Below are positions 6,483-14,437 of a stretch of 14,437 nucleotides of DNA, piece by piece. The stretch covers positions 1 through 14,437 of the forward strand of contig JBBRWW010000069.1 in assembly GCA_038248955.1 (NCBI GenBank), read 5' to 3'. The notes below the pieces were generated by a model. The model did no database searches. It saw only the letters and a program-made list of their open reading frames with translations, and was not told the DNA's origin. Position numbers and translations under genes: made by a program. Position 1 is the first letter of the stretch. Each line of letters begins with the position of its first letter. Origin of the DNA: Lysobacter_K sp038248955 (lineage in GTDB: Bacteria; Pseudomonadota; Gammaproteobacteria; Xanthomonadales; Xanthomonadaceae).

Positions 6483-7439
6483 TTGATCGATACTTCAACC
6501 ACGTCCGCGCAGCTGGCGTTCGTTTTCCCGGGCCAGGGCTCGCAGTCGCTTGGCATGCTCGGCGACCATGCCGCACTCGATCCGCTGGTGCGCGATGCGT
6601 TCGAGGAGGCCAGCAGCGGTGCCGGCGTGGACCTGTGGATACTAAGCCAGGACGGCCCCGCGGAGCAGCTCAATCGCACCGAATTCACCCAGCCGGCGCT
6701 GCTTGCCGCCAGCGTGGCGATGTGGCGTCTTTGGCGCGCGCGCGGCGGGGCGATGCCGGCGCGGCTTTCGGGCCACAGCCTCGGCGAATACAGCGCGCTG
6801 GTTGCCGCGGGCGCATTGTCGCTGCATGACGCCGCGCGCCTGGTGCGCCTGCGTGGTCAATTGATGCAGGACGCGGCGCCAGCTGGCGTCGGCGCAATGG
6901 CCGCGGTGCTCGGCGCCGACGACGCGCTGGTGCTGGAGGTGTGCGCGGCGGTTTCCGGTGACGAGGTCGTGGTGCCGGCCAACTACAACTCACCCGGACA
7001 GATCGTCATCGGCGGACATGCCGGCGCGGTCGATCGGGCGTTGACGATGCTTGCCGAGCGGGGCGTGCGCAAGGTGGTCAAGCTTGCCGTCAGCGTGCCA
7101 TCGCATACACCGCTGATGCGCGAGGCCGCCAACCGGCTGGCCGAGGCGATGGCCGCGATGGCGTGGCAGCTTCCGGCGCTGCCCGTGGTCCAGAATGTCG
7201 ATGCCGAAGTCCACGAGGGTGTCGAATCGATACGCGACGCGCTGGTCCGGCAACTCTACCTGCCGGTGCAATGGACTGGCTGCGTGCACGAATTGGCCGC
7301 GCGTGGCGCCACCCGGATTGCCGAGTGCGGTCCGGGCAAGGTGCTGGCCGGTTTGATCAAGCGCATCGACAGGACGATCGATGTGCGCGCGCTGACGATG
7401 CCCGACGATTTCGACGCCACGTTGGCCGACTGGCAATAA
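6483..7439 (+). CDS. fabD: Malonyl-CoA:ACP transacylase
   Basis: It transfers malonyl from CoA to AcpP, supplying the extender unit for FabH and FabF. From TTG 6483 the product is 318 residues (E. coli 309). The active site is intact: Gln18 in FPGQGSQ, nucleophile Ser99 in GHSLGEYSA, Arg124 in LVRLRGQLMQ and His208 in VPSHTPLM, at spacings close to the E. coli enzyme (Gln11, Ser92, Arg117, His201). The start needs care. The conserved domain begins only 11 codons after TTG 6483, and AGGG at 6471-6474 is 8 nt before it. ATG 6453 is in frame but has no ribosome site and would fall upstream of the putative transcription start. fabG follows after 87 nt, which include a small stem CGCGAT/ATCGCG (7468-7484). 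Confidence 0.95.
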   Translation: MIDTSTTSAQLAFVFPGQGSQSLGMLGDHAALDPLVRDAFEEASSGAGVDLWILSQDGPAEQLNRTEFTQPALLAASVAMWRLWRARGGAMPARLSGHSLGEYSALVAAGALSLHDAARLVRLRGQLMQDAAPAGVGAMAAVLGADDALVLEVCAAVSGDEVVVPANYNSPGQIVIGGHAGAVDRALTMLAERGVRKVVKLAVSVPSHTPLMREAANRLAEAMAAMAWQLPALPVVQNVDAEVHEGVESIRDALVRQLYLPVQWTGCVHELAARGATRIAECGPGKVLAGLIKRIDRTIDVRALTMPDDFDATLADWQ

Positions 7440-7526
7440 CCATCAACCGATGCGGAGGCGGCCCTGGCGCGATCGAGCATCGCGTCGTGGTCGGCGCCCA
7501 TTCCCACAGGACCCCGAAGGAACCCC

Positions 7527-8273
7527 ATGGTCAATCTCCCGCTCAGTGGTGAAATCGCGCTCGTCACCGGCGCCAGCCGTGGCATCGGCGCGGCGATCGC
7601 CGACGAATTGGCCGCGCAGGGCGCGACGGTGATCGGCACGGCGACTTCCGAGGCCGGCGCCAACGCGATCGGCCAGCGGTTGGCCGCGCATGGTGGCAGT
7701 GGCCGCGTCCTGGACGTCGCCGATGCCGCCTCGGTCGACGCGGTGATCGCGGGCATCGGCACGGAAGTCGGTGCGATCTCGATCCTGGTCAAAAACGCCG
7801 GCATCACCCGCGACAACCTGTTGATGCGGATGAAAGACGACGACTGGCAGGCGATCCTCGACACCAACCTCACCAGCGTCTTTCGCACCAGCAAGGCGGT
7901 CATGCGCGCGATGATGAAGGCCCGCAAGGGCCGCATCATCAACATTGCCTCGGTGGTCGGGGTGACCGGCAACGCCGGCCAGGCCAACTACGCGGCCGCC
8001 AAGGCCGGCATCATCGGCTTCAGCAAGTCGATGGCGCGAGAGATCGGTTCGCGCGGCGTGACCGTCAACGTGGTTGCGCCGGGCTTCATCGACACCGACA
8101 TGACCCGCTCGTTGCCCGAGGATGCGAAGAACGCGATGCTCGGCCAGATCGCGCTCGGTCGCCTGGGCGAGCCGGCCGACATCGCGCGCGCCGTGGCGTT
8201 CCTGGCCGGGCCGTCGGCGGCCTACATCACCGGCGAGACCCTGCATGTCAACGGTGGCATGTACATGCCGTGA
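7527..8273 (+). CDS. fabG: 3-oxoacyl-ACP reductase
   Basis: This NADPH-dependent ketoreductase of the short-chain dehydrogenase family reduces beta-ketoacyl-ACP after each condensation. At 248 residues it has normal length. TGASRGIG (14-21) binds NADPH, and the catalytic tetrad is Asn114, Ser142 (IASVVG), Tyr155 and Lys159 (YAAAK). ITRDNLLMRMK (93-103) and the C-terminal GETLHVNGGMYM are typical FabG blocks. The structural NNAG motif reads KNAG here (Lys89, Asn90), a change at a usually conserved residue. AAGGAA ends about 5 nt before the ATG, giving a strong start. It lies between fabD and acpP, the usual order, and probably shares the fabD transcript. Confidence 0.97.
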   Translation: MVNLPLSGEIALVTGASRGIGAAIADELAAQGATVIGTATSEAGANAIGQRLAAHGGSGRVLDVADAASVDAVIAGIGTEVGAISILVKNAGITRDNLLMRMKDDDWQAILDTNLTSVFRTSKAVMRAMMKARKGRIINIASVVGVTGNAGQANYAAAKAGIIGFSKSMAREIGSRGVTVNVVAPGFIDTDMTRSLPEDAKNAMLGQIALGRLGEPADIARAVAFLAGPSAAYITGETLHVNGGMYMP

Positions 8274-8391
8274 TACCGAAGTGGATGGCGGTAAGCAGTT
8301 GAAGTAAAAGGGCATTCCCCGCCACTAGCGGACGCCCCGGATTCCTTTAGACTATTCCATCGAATATCCCGTACGGGAGGAGTGAGTACTC

Positions 8392-8631
8392 ATGAGCAGC
8401 ATCGAAGAGCGCGTCAAGAAAATCGTCATCGAACAGCTTGGCGTCAAGGAAGAGGATGTCACCAACAACGCCTCGTTCGTCGACGACCTCGGCGCGGATT
8501 CGCTCGACACCGTCGAGCTGGTGATGGCGCTCGAGGAAGAGTTCGAGTGCGAGATCCCGGACGAGGAAGCCGAAAAGATCACCTCGGTGCAGCAGGCCAT
8601 CGATTACGTCAAGACGCACGTCAAGGCGTAA
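8392..8631 (+). CDS. acpP: Acyl carrier protein
   Basis: This small acidic four-helix carrier holds acyl chains on 4'-phosphopantetheine during fatty acid and lipid synthesis. It is 79 residues. The attachment site is Ser37 in GADSLDTVELVM, and EEEFECEIPDEEAEKI follows as the acidic helix that docks partner enzymes. A very strong ribosome site GGGAGGAG (8375-8382) is 9 nt from the ATG, in keeping with the high abundance of this protein. The 118-nt spacer after fabG is more A+T-rich than its surroundings (TTTAGACTATTCC at about 8346-8358) and may hold an acpP promoter, but I cannot define a -35 box. Two hairpins follow the gene, the second an obvious terminator. Confidence 0.98.
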   Translation: MSSIEERVKKIVIEQLGVKEEDVTNNASFVDDLGADSLDTVELVMALEEEFECEIPDEEAEKITSVQQAIDYVKTHVKA

Positions 8632-8640
8632 GGCTTCTCC

Positions 8641-8670
8641 GGCAGCCGTTCGCATTGAACGAACGCTGCC
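8641..8670 (+). other. Bulged hairpin in the acpP 3' UTR
   Basis: GGCAG plus CGTTCG (8641-8645, 8647-8652) pairs with CGAACG plus CTGCC (8660-8670), leaving C8646 bulged and a 7-nt loop. It begins 9 nt after the acpP stop and has no T-run, so a role in protecting or processing the mRNA end is more likely than termination. Confidence 0.55.
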
Positions 8671-8680
8671 AAGATCGACC

Positions 8681-8708
8681 CGGGGCCGCATAGCGGCCCC
8701 GAGTTTTT
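8681..8708 (+). terminator. Strong Rho-independent terminator after acpP
   Basis: A perfect 9-bp G+C stem, CGGGGCCGC (8681-8689) with GCGGCCCCG (8693-8701), a 3-nt loop ATA, then AG and five T (8704-8708). This is the clearest terminator in the window. It would end most acpP transcripts before fabF, allowing high AcpP and lower FabF levels. Confidence 0.85.
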
Positions 8709-8860
8709 CGACCGGGGGAGGCGTCTGGCGACGCCACGTTTTCACGAGGCATGGAGCCACTTGGCGGTCCCGGATCTTTCAACCACGCCCGCCGGACCTC
8801 GGCCCGTGGCACCAGTTGCGGGAGTCGCCTTGCGGCCCCCTGTTTCCCGTCACATGCACC

Positions 8861-8878
8861 CGCCGGCACAGGCCGGCG
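8861..8878 (+). other. Hairpin in the fabF leader
   Basis: CGCCGGC (8861-8867) and GCCGGCG (8872-8878) form a perfect 7-bp stem with loop ACAG, ending 12 nt before the GGAG ribosome site of fabF. No T-run follows. The whole stretch 8709-8900 between the acpP terminator and fabF has no gene; it should hold a fabF promoter, but I could not identify one. Confidence 0.4.
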
Positions 8879-8900
8879 CGGGCGCCAGTTGGAGTGCTTC

Positions 8901-10154
<1,254 letters not shown>

Positions 10155-10209
10155 TCGATATCCGTCGTGGCCGCACCCCGTTGACCCTGCGACGACGAGG
10201 CCTCGCGGC

Positions 10210-11580
10210 ATGCTGCTGACGCGTCCGCTGCCGTCGACCCTGGACCTGCTCGACCTGCACCGGCAAGCGCCGTTGCGCTACCCGCTGTTGCTCGAATCGA
10301 GCGCCGACGGCACCGCGCAGGGTCGCTGGGACCTGCTGCTCGCGGCCGGCGACGAGTGGTTGCGACTGGATGCCGACGGCGTCACCCGTAACCACGACGC
10401 GCGCGAGTTCGCCGGCGACTTCCTGTCGGCGCTGGACGCGACCTGGGCGTTGGAACGGCAACTGCGCGACGAGCCGCGCTGGCCGTTCCGGGGGGGCTGG
10501 GCATTGCTGCTGGGTTACGAACTGGCCGCGCAGGTAGAACCGGTCCTGCACCTGCCGGACGCGGTGGGCGGGTTGCCGACCGCGCTGGCGATCCGCTGTC
10601 CTGCCGCGGTGCTGCGTGACCGCACCAGTGGCGAATGCATCGCGGTCGCCGAGCCCGCGCACGCGGCGTTGCTCGACCGGATTGCCGGCGATGTCGCCTC
10701 CGCCGTCGCTGCGCCGCAGCTTGCGCCGTGGCAGGCGCCGATCGAGCTGCAGGAAGACCCGCCCGGGCGTTACACCGACGGCGTTGCGCGGATCCTCGAT
10801 TACCTTCGGGCCGGCGACGTGTTCCAGGTCAACCTGTCGCGCGGCTGGTGCGCGCGCTTCGACGCGACGCTTGAGCCGGCGACGCTGTTCCAGCGATTGC
10901 GCGACAACAACCCGGCGCCTTTCGCTGGCGTGTTCGCCGGCGCCGGGTGGGCGGTGGTCAGCGCCTCGCCGGAGCGGCTGGTGTCGGTGAGAGGCGACGT
11001 CGTCGAGACCCGCCCGATCGCCGGCACGCGACCGCGCGCGCCGGGAGACGACGATGCCGCGCGTGTCCGCGAGCTGGTTGGCCATCCCAAGGAGCGCGCC
11101 GAGCACGTGATGCTGGTCGACCTGGAGCGCAATGACCTGGGTCGCGTCTGCACGCCCGGCAGCGTCGAGGTCGACGAGTTGATGTCGGTCGAGAGCTACG
11201 CCCACGTCCATCACATCGTCAGCAACGTGCGCGGCCGGTTGCGCCGCGACGCCACGCCGGGCGACGTGATCCGCGCGGTTTTCCCCGGCGGCACGATCAC
11301 CGGCTGCCCCAAGGTGCGCTGCATGCAGATCATCGCCGAGCTGGAGGGCGAGGGCCGCGGCGCCTACACCGGCGCGATCGGCTGGCTCAATCGCGATGGC
11401 GACCTCGATCTCAACATCCTGATCCGCAGCGCCGAAATCCAGCACGCCCAGCCGGAGGGAAGCCGGCTGCGCTTCCGCACCGGTGCCGGCATCGTCGCCG
11501 ATTCCGATCCGCAGCGTGAACTCGACGAGACCCGCGCCAAGGCGCGAGGCATGCTGCGCGCGCTCGGGCTTGCCGGGTGA
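10210..11580 (+). CDS. pabB: Aminodeoxychorismate synthase component I
   Basis: It belongs to the chorismate-using enzymes that also include TrpE. With a PabA glutaminase it would form 4-amino-4-deoxychorismate, the substrate of PabC in folate synthesis. It is 456 residues. The catalytic half contains DVFQVNLSRGW, SASPERLV, ETRPIAGTRPR (Ala271), ERAEHVMLVDLERNDLGRV, PGGTITGCPKVRCMQIIAELE (359-379) and a C-terminal GAGIVADSDPQRELDET. The N-terminal PLLLESS block resembles the tryptophan-binding LLES motif of TrpE, also present in many PabB proteins. E. coli PabB has Lys in PIKGT, whereas this protein has Ala as in TrpE. I still call it PabB because pabC overlaps its end. No PabA domain is fused. 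GAGG (10197-10200) precedes ATG 10210 by 9 nt. Confidence 0.88.
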   Translation: MLLTRPLPSTLDLLDLHRQAPLRYPLLLESSADGTAQGRWDLLLAAGDEWLRLDADGVTRNHDAREFAGDFLSALDATWALERQLRDEPRWPFRGGWALLLGYELAAQVEPVLHLPDAVGGLPTALAIRCPAAVLRDRTSGECIAVAEPAHAALLDRIAGDVASAVAAPQLAPWQAPIELQEDPPGRYTDGVARILDYLRAGDVFQVNLSRGWCARFDATLEPATLFQRLRDNNPAPFAGVFAGAGWAVVSASPERLVSVRGDVVETRPIAGTRPRAPGDDDAARVRELVGHPKERAEHVMLVDLERNDLGRVCTPGSVEVDELMSVESYAHVHHIVSNVRGRLRRDATPGDVIRAVFPGGTITGCPKVRCMQIIAELEGEGRGAYTGAIGWLNRDGDLDLNILIRSAEIQHAQPEGSRLRFRTGAGIVADSDPQRELDETRAKARGMLRALGLAG

Positions 11581-12416
11581 GCGCGCGCGTGTTCGTCGGC
11601 AGCGTGCGGGCCACCGCCATCCCGCTGGATGACCGTGGTTTCGGGTACGGCGACGGTCTGTTCGAAACCATGCGCGCGTCGCGGGGCGACGTGCCCTGGT
11701 GGGACGCGCACTGGTCGCGACTGGCCCGGGGAGCGGCGCGCCTGCAGGTCGCCTTGCCGGACCAGCAACAGGCAAGGCAGGAGGCCGCTGCGCTGCTGGA
11801 CGGCGGTGACGGGGTGCTGAAACTCATCGTCAGCCGGGGCCCTGGCGCGCGCGGGTACGCCCCTGGCGATGCGTCGGTGCCGACGTGGGTCCTGTCGCAC
11901 CATCCGCAGCCGCAGGCGTTTCCGCGCGAGGGCCTGACGCTGCGCTGGTGCGAGACGCGACTGGCGCTGCAGCCAGCGCTGGCCGGCATCAAGCATTGCA
12001 ACCGACTCGAACAGGTCCTGGCCCGGGCCGAGTGGCGCGATCTGCCCTCGATTGAAAGACAGGCCCACGAAGGCCTGATGCGAAGTGGCGACGGCGACGT
12101 CGTCTGCGCCACGGCGGCCAATGTCTTCGTGCTGAAGGCGGGTCGCTGGACGACCCCCCGCATCGACCGCTGCGGCGTGCAGGGTGTCTGCCGGGGTTGG
12201 GCTTTCGCGGCATTGGCGGCCACCGAGTCGCGATTGACCGTGGCCGACGTCGAGACCGCCGAGGCGGTTTTCCTGTGCAATGCGGTGCGCGGTATCCTGC
12301 CCGTCGCGCGGCTCGGCACGCGGTGCTGGTCGCCGCATCCGCAAATCCTGGCGCTGCAACAGCGTCTCGCCGCCGCGCACCCCGCCTTCCCGGCCCTACC
12401 CACGGAGTTGTCGTGA
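11577..12416 (+). CDS. pabC: Aminodeoxychorismate lyase (PLP fold type IV)
   Basis: It cleaves 4-amino-4-deoxychorismate into p-aminobenzoate and pyruvate, using pyridoxal phosphate. The product is 279 residues (E. coli 269). The fold-IV signature RGFGYGDGLFET is at 20-31, and the PLP-binding Lys139 lies in GIKHCNRLEQVLAR, matching E. coli Lys140. CNAVRGILPV near the C-terminus and the RCGVQGVCRG block (about 200) also fit. The residue expected to be Glu, which contacts the PLP ring nitrogen (E. coli Glu173), appears to be Cys177 in VVCATAANVF. The GTG start overlaps the pabB TGA (GTGA), so translation is coupled, and the stop overlaps mltG in the same way. Context supports PabC over the related BCAT and D-amino acid aminotransferases. 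Confidence 0.9.
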   Translation: MSARVFVGSVRATAIPLDDRGFGYGDGLFETMRASRGDVPWWDAHWSRLARGAARLQVALPDQQQARQEAAALLDGGDGVLKLIVSRGPGARGYAPGDASVPTWVLSHHPQPQAFPREGLTLRWCETRLALQPALAGIKHCNRLEQVLARAEWRDLPSIERQAHEGLMRSGDGDVVCATAANVFVLKAGRWTTPRIDRCGVQGVCRGWAFAALAATESRLTVADVETAEAVFLCNAVRGILPVARLGTRCWSPHPQILALQQRLAAAHPAFPALPTELS

Positions 12417-13474
12417 CCGCAAAACGCAAACGCCACTTCAGCGTGTTTTTCCTGCTGCTGATGATGACCGCCGGTGCGTCGGCTTTCTGGGTATGGCAGC
12501 GCTACACCGGGTTTGCCGATGCGCCGCTGGCCGGGATCGAGGCCGGCGAAAGCGTGGTGATCGAGCGGGGCGATTCGCTGCCGACCGTGCTGCGCAAGTT
12601 GCGCGCGACGGGGGTCGGCAATGGCGAAGTCCTGGAATGGCGCGCGCTCGCGCGGCAGCTTGGCGCGGACGGCAGGCTGCAGGTGGGCGAATATGCACTG
12701 GTGCCCGGCACGTCGCCGCGTGAGCTGTTGGAGGCCATGCGCGACGGCAAGGTGGTGCAACGTCGCTTCACGATCGTCGAAGGCTGGAACCTCCGTGAGC
12801 TGCGCGCCGCGCTGGCCGTGGCCACGCCGCTGGAACACGATGCCATCGGACTCGACGATGCCGCGCTGATGAAGGCACTCGGCCATGCGGGAAAACACCC
12901 GGAAGGCCGCTTCCTGCCCGAGACCTACCAGTACACCCGCGGCGACAGCGACCTGGACGTCCTCAAGCGCGCCAACGCGGCGATGGACAAGGCGCTGGCC
13001 GCGGCCTGGGCAAAGCGCCAGCCCGGCACGGCACTGAAGACGCCCGAGGAAATGCTCGTGCTGGCCTCGATCGTCGAGAAGGAAACCGGCATCGCCGCGG
13101 AGCGCCCGCAGATTGCCGGACTGTTCCTGCAGCGGCTCAAGGTTGGCATGCGACTTCAGACTGATCCCACCGTGATCTACGGCATTGGCCCGGGCTACGA
13201 CGGCAACATTCGCAGGCGCGACCTGCTGGCCGACACGCCCTACAACACCTATACCCGCGACGGCCTTCCGCCCACGCCGATCGCGATGCCGGGCGTCGAC
13301 GCCCTCGACGCAGTGGCAAGGCCCGCCGCGAGCGAGTACCTGTATTTCGTCGCCGTGGGCGATGGCAGCGGCCGCCACGTGTTCGCCAAGACCTACGCCG
13401 AGCACCAGGCCAATGTCGGCAACTACCTGCGGAAATACCGCGCCTCCCGTTCACCGGCAGCCGGAGCGCAATGA
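12413..13474 (+). CDS. mltG: Endolytic peptidoglycan transglycosylase MltG (YceG)
   Basis: It cuts nascent glycan strands at the inner membrane and so helps set their length. It is 353 residues. A basic N-terminus (TAKRKRHF) leads into one membrane helix (about 9-28), then a LysM-like part (VVIERGDSLPTVLRKL, 48-63), GRFLPETYQY (165-174), and the catalytic block LASIVEKETG with Glu222 (E. coli Glu218). KVGMRLQTDPTVIYG, YNTYTRDGLPPTPIAMPG and YLYFVAVGDGSGRHVFAKTYAEH complete the YceG domain. The start is GTG 12413, with GGAG 5 nt upstream (12404-12407), overlapping the pabC stop as GTGA. In E. coli yceG also lies between pabC and tmk. Confidence 0.95.
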   Translation: MTAKRKRHFSVFFLLLMMTAGASAFWVWQRYTGFADAPLAGIEAGESVVIERGDSLPTVLRKLRATGVGNGEVLEWRALARQLGADGRLQVGEYALVPGTSPRELLEAMRDGKVVQRRFTIVEGWNLRELRAALAVATPLEHDAIGLDDAALMKALGHAGKHPEGRFLPETYQYTRGDSDLDVLKRANAAMDKALAAAWAKRQPGTALKTPEEMLVLASIVEKETGIAAERPQIAGLFLQRLKVGMRLQTDPTVIYGIGPGYDGNIRRRDLLADTPYNTYTRDGLPPTPIAMPGVDALDAVARPAASEYLYFVAVGDGSGRHVFAKTYAEHQANVGNYLRKYRASRSPAAGAQ

Positions 13475-14118
13475 CCGCGCCGCGATTGCAGGTGCAGGCG
13501 CGCCTGGTAACGCTCGAAGGCGGCGAAGGCGCGGGCAAGTCCACCGTGCTGGCCGCATTGCGCCACGCCCTGGAGTCCACCGGTGCGGAGGTCGTGTGCA
13601 CCCGCGAGCCGGGTGGCACGCCGTTGGCCGAGCAGATCCGCGGACTGTTGCTGGATACGCAACACGAACCGCCCGCGCCGGTGACCGAGTTGCTGTTGAT
13701 GTTCGCCGCGCGCGCACAGCACGTGCGCGAGACGCTGCTGCCGGCGCTGCAACGGGGCGCCTGGGTGATCAGCGATCGCTTCACCGACGCCAGTTACGCC
13801 TACCAGGGCGCTGGCCGGGGGGGCGACGAAGGTTTCATCGCCGAGCTCGAACGGCGCGCCGTCGGCATCGCGCCCGCGTTGACCTTGCTGCTCGACGTGC
13901 CCGTGGAGATCGGCCTGGGCCGCGTGCGCGGCCGGGGTGCCGCGGACCGGATCGAGGCGGAGCGCGAGGATTTCTTCGAACGCGTGCGGGCCGGCTACCT
14001 CGCCCGGGCGGCCGCGGAACCGCAGCGCTTCCGCATCATCGATGCGGCCCGGTCGCTCGAGGCGGTGGCGGGACAGGCCGTCGCGCACCTGCGCGCGCAC
14101 GTGGAATCTGTGCGATGA
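13471..14118 (+). CDS. tmk: Thymidylate kinase
   Basis: It phosphorylates dTMP to dTDP with ATP, an essential step toward dTTP. It is 215 residues. The P-loop is EGGEGAGKST (16-25); TREPGGTPLAE (44-54) binds the dTMP phosphate side, and the DRF motif is 102-104 within SDRFTDASYAYQGAGRG. The lid region at 151-162 (RVRGRGAADRIE) is Arg-rich, while the P-loop lacks an Arg, as in the E. coli type II enzyme. ATG overlaps the mltG stop (ATGA), and its own stop overlaps holB in the same way. Folate-dependent dTMP synthesis makes the pabB/pabC neighbourhood metabolically sensible, though that is inference. Confidence 0.96.
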   Translation: MTAPRLQVQARLVTLEGGEGAGKSTVLAALRHALESTGAEVVCTREPGGTPLAEQIRGLLLDTQHEPPAPVTELLLMFAARAQHVRETLLPALQRGAWVISDRFTDASYAYQGAGRGGDEGFIAELERRAVGIAPALTLLLDVPVEIGLGRVRGRGAADRIEAEREDFFERVRAGYLARAAAEPQRFRIIDAARSLEAVAGQAVAHLRAHVESVR

Positions 14119-14437
14119 AGATTGCTTCGGAAAACCTTGATTCCACCAGCCCCGATTCGGCCAGCGTGCTCGCGCCGTGGCAGCAGCGCGTCTACGACCA
14201 GGCCGCCGCCGCGATCGACGCCGGCCGGCTGGGCCACGGCTTGTTGTTCTGCGGGCCGGCGCAACTGGGCAAGCGCGCGGTGGCCGAGCGCCTGGCGCAA
14301 AGGCTGCTGTGCACCGATCGGCGCGCCAACGGTGAGCCTTGCGGAAGCTGCCGTGGCTGCAGCCTCTACGCGGTGCGTGCGCAGACCGACCCCGTCGAGC
14401 GGCGGCCGGATGGTTCCCTCGCCCACCCGCACGGGCA
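14115..14437 (+). CDS. holB: DNA polymerase III delta' subunit, N-terminal part (cut by window edge)
   Basis: The first 107 codons are present, open to the right edge. APWQQRVYDQAAAAIDAGRLGHGLLFCGP is followed by a degenerate P-loop (GPAQLGKR, 47-54) and a four-cysteine zinc site (Cys66, Cys76, Cys79, Cys82: CGSCRGC). This arrangement is that of the clamp-loader delta' subunit, which does not hydrolyse ATP. The ATG overlaps the tmk stop (ATGA). In E. coli the order tmk-holB is the same. No signal of truncation is seen apart from the window end. Confidence 0.93.
   Translation, partial: MKIASENLDSTSPDSASVLAPWQQRVYDQAAAAIDAGRLGHGLLFCGPAQLGKRAVAERLAQRLLCTDRRANGEPCGSCRGCSLYAVRAQTDPVERRPDGSLAHPHG

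Noticed and set aside
8751..8900. N-terminal extension of fabF to ATG 8751
   Set aside because: The FabF domain starts at MSDRPLRSRRVVVTG with GGAG 6 nt upstream; the extension is low-complexity and overlaps a leader hairpin.
11411..13405. Minus-strand open frame of 664 codons antisense to pabB-pabC-mltG
   Set aside because: It lies opposite three well-recognised genes and has Arg/Ala/Gly-rich composition without any domain; long antisense frames are expected in G+C-rich DNA.

Overview
The window (about two-thirds G+C) is a chromosomal housekeeping region. Gene order, bL32 and FabH/FabF sequence type suggest a gammaproteobacterium of the Xanthomonadaceae/Lysobacteraceae (Lysobacter, Luteimonas or Xanthomonas relatives). 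That assignment is inference from gene content; no 16S or tRNA is present. I see no mobile element, CRISPR array, rRNA, tRNA or phage gene, and the coding style looks uniform.

Left part, 1-4162. A minus-strand pair encodes a MoxR-type AAA+ ATPase followed by the N-terminus of a DUF58 protein that runs off the left edge. Divergent from it is a GT39-type membrane glycosyltransferase with an extra C-terminal beta-rich domain. Convergent with that gene is a minus-strand pair: a small membrane-anchored coiled-coil protein of unknown function, overlapping by 4 nt with a YceF/Maf nucleotide pyrophosphatase.

Middle part, 4253-10154. This is the yceD-rpmF-fab cluster: yceD, rpmF, fabH, fabD, fabG, acpP, fabF. 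A near-consensus sigma-70 promoter lies so close to the yceD start that its mRNA may be nearly leaderless. plsX, found between rpmF and fabH in E. coli, is absent here; a 227-nt gap takes its place. A hairpin with a T-run follows fabH and a strong one follows acpP, so the cluster seems to be split into yceD-rpmF-fabH, fabD-fabG-acpP and fabF onwards. The enzymes form the type II fatty acid synthesis core: FabD makes malonyl-ACP, FabH initiates, FabF elongates, FabG reduces, and AcpP carries the chain.

Right part, 10210-14437. pabB, pabC, mltG, tmk and the start of holB are a tight plus-strand string in which every junction after pabB is a 4-nt GTGA or ATGA overlap. They serve p-aminobenzoate/folate synthesis, peptidoglycan strand termination, dTDP synthesis and the DNA polymerase III clamp loader.

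There is no convincing undescribed multi-gene system. The points most worth a second look are residue-level and regulatory. PabC carries Cys where the PLP-N1-binding Glu is expected. PabB carries Ala where the E. coli enzyme has its catalytic Lys. FabG has a KNAG motif. There are a near-leaderless yceD promoter, a fabH terminator followed by a palindrome before fabD, and tandem hairpins after acpP.
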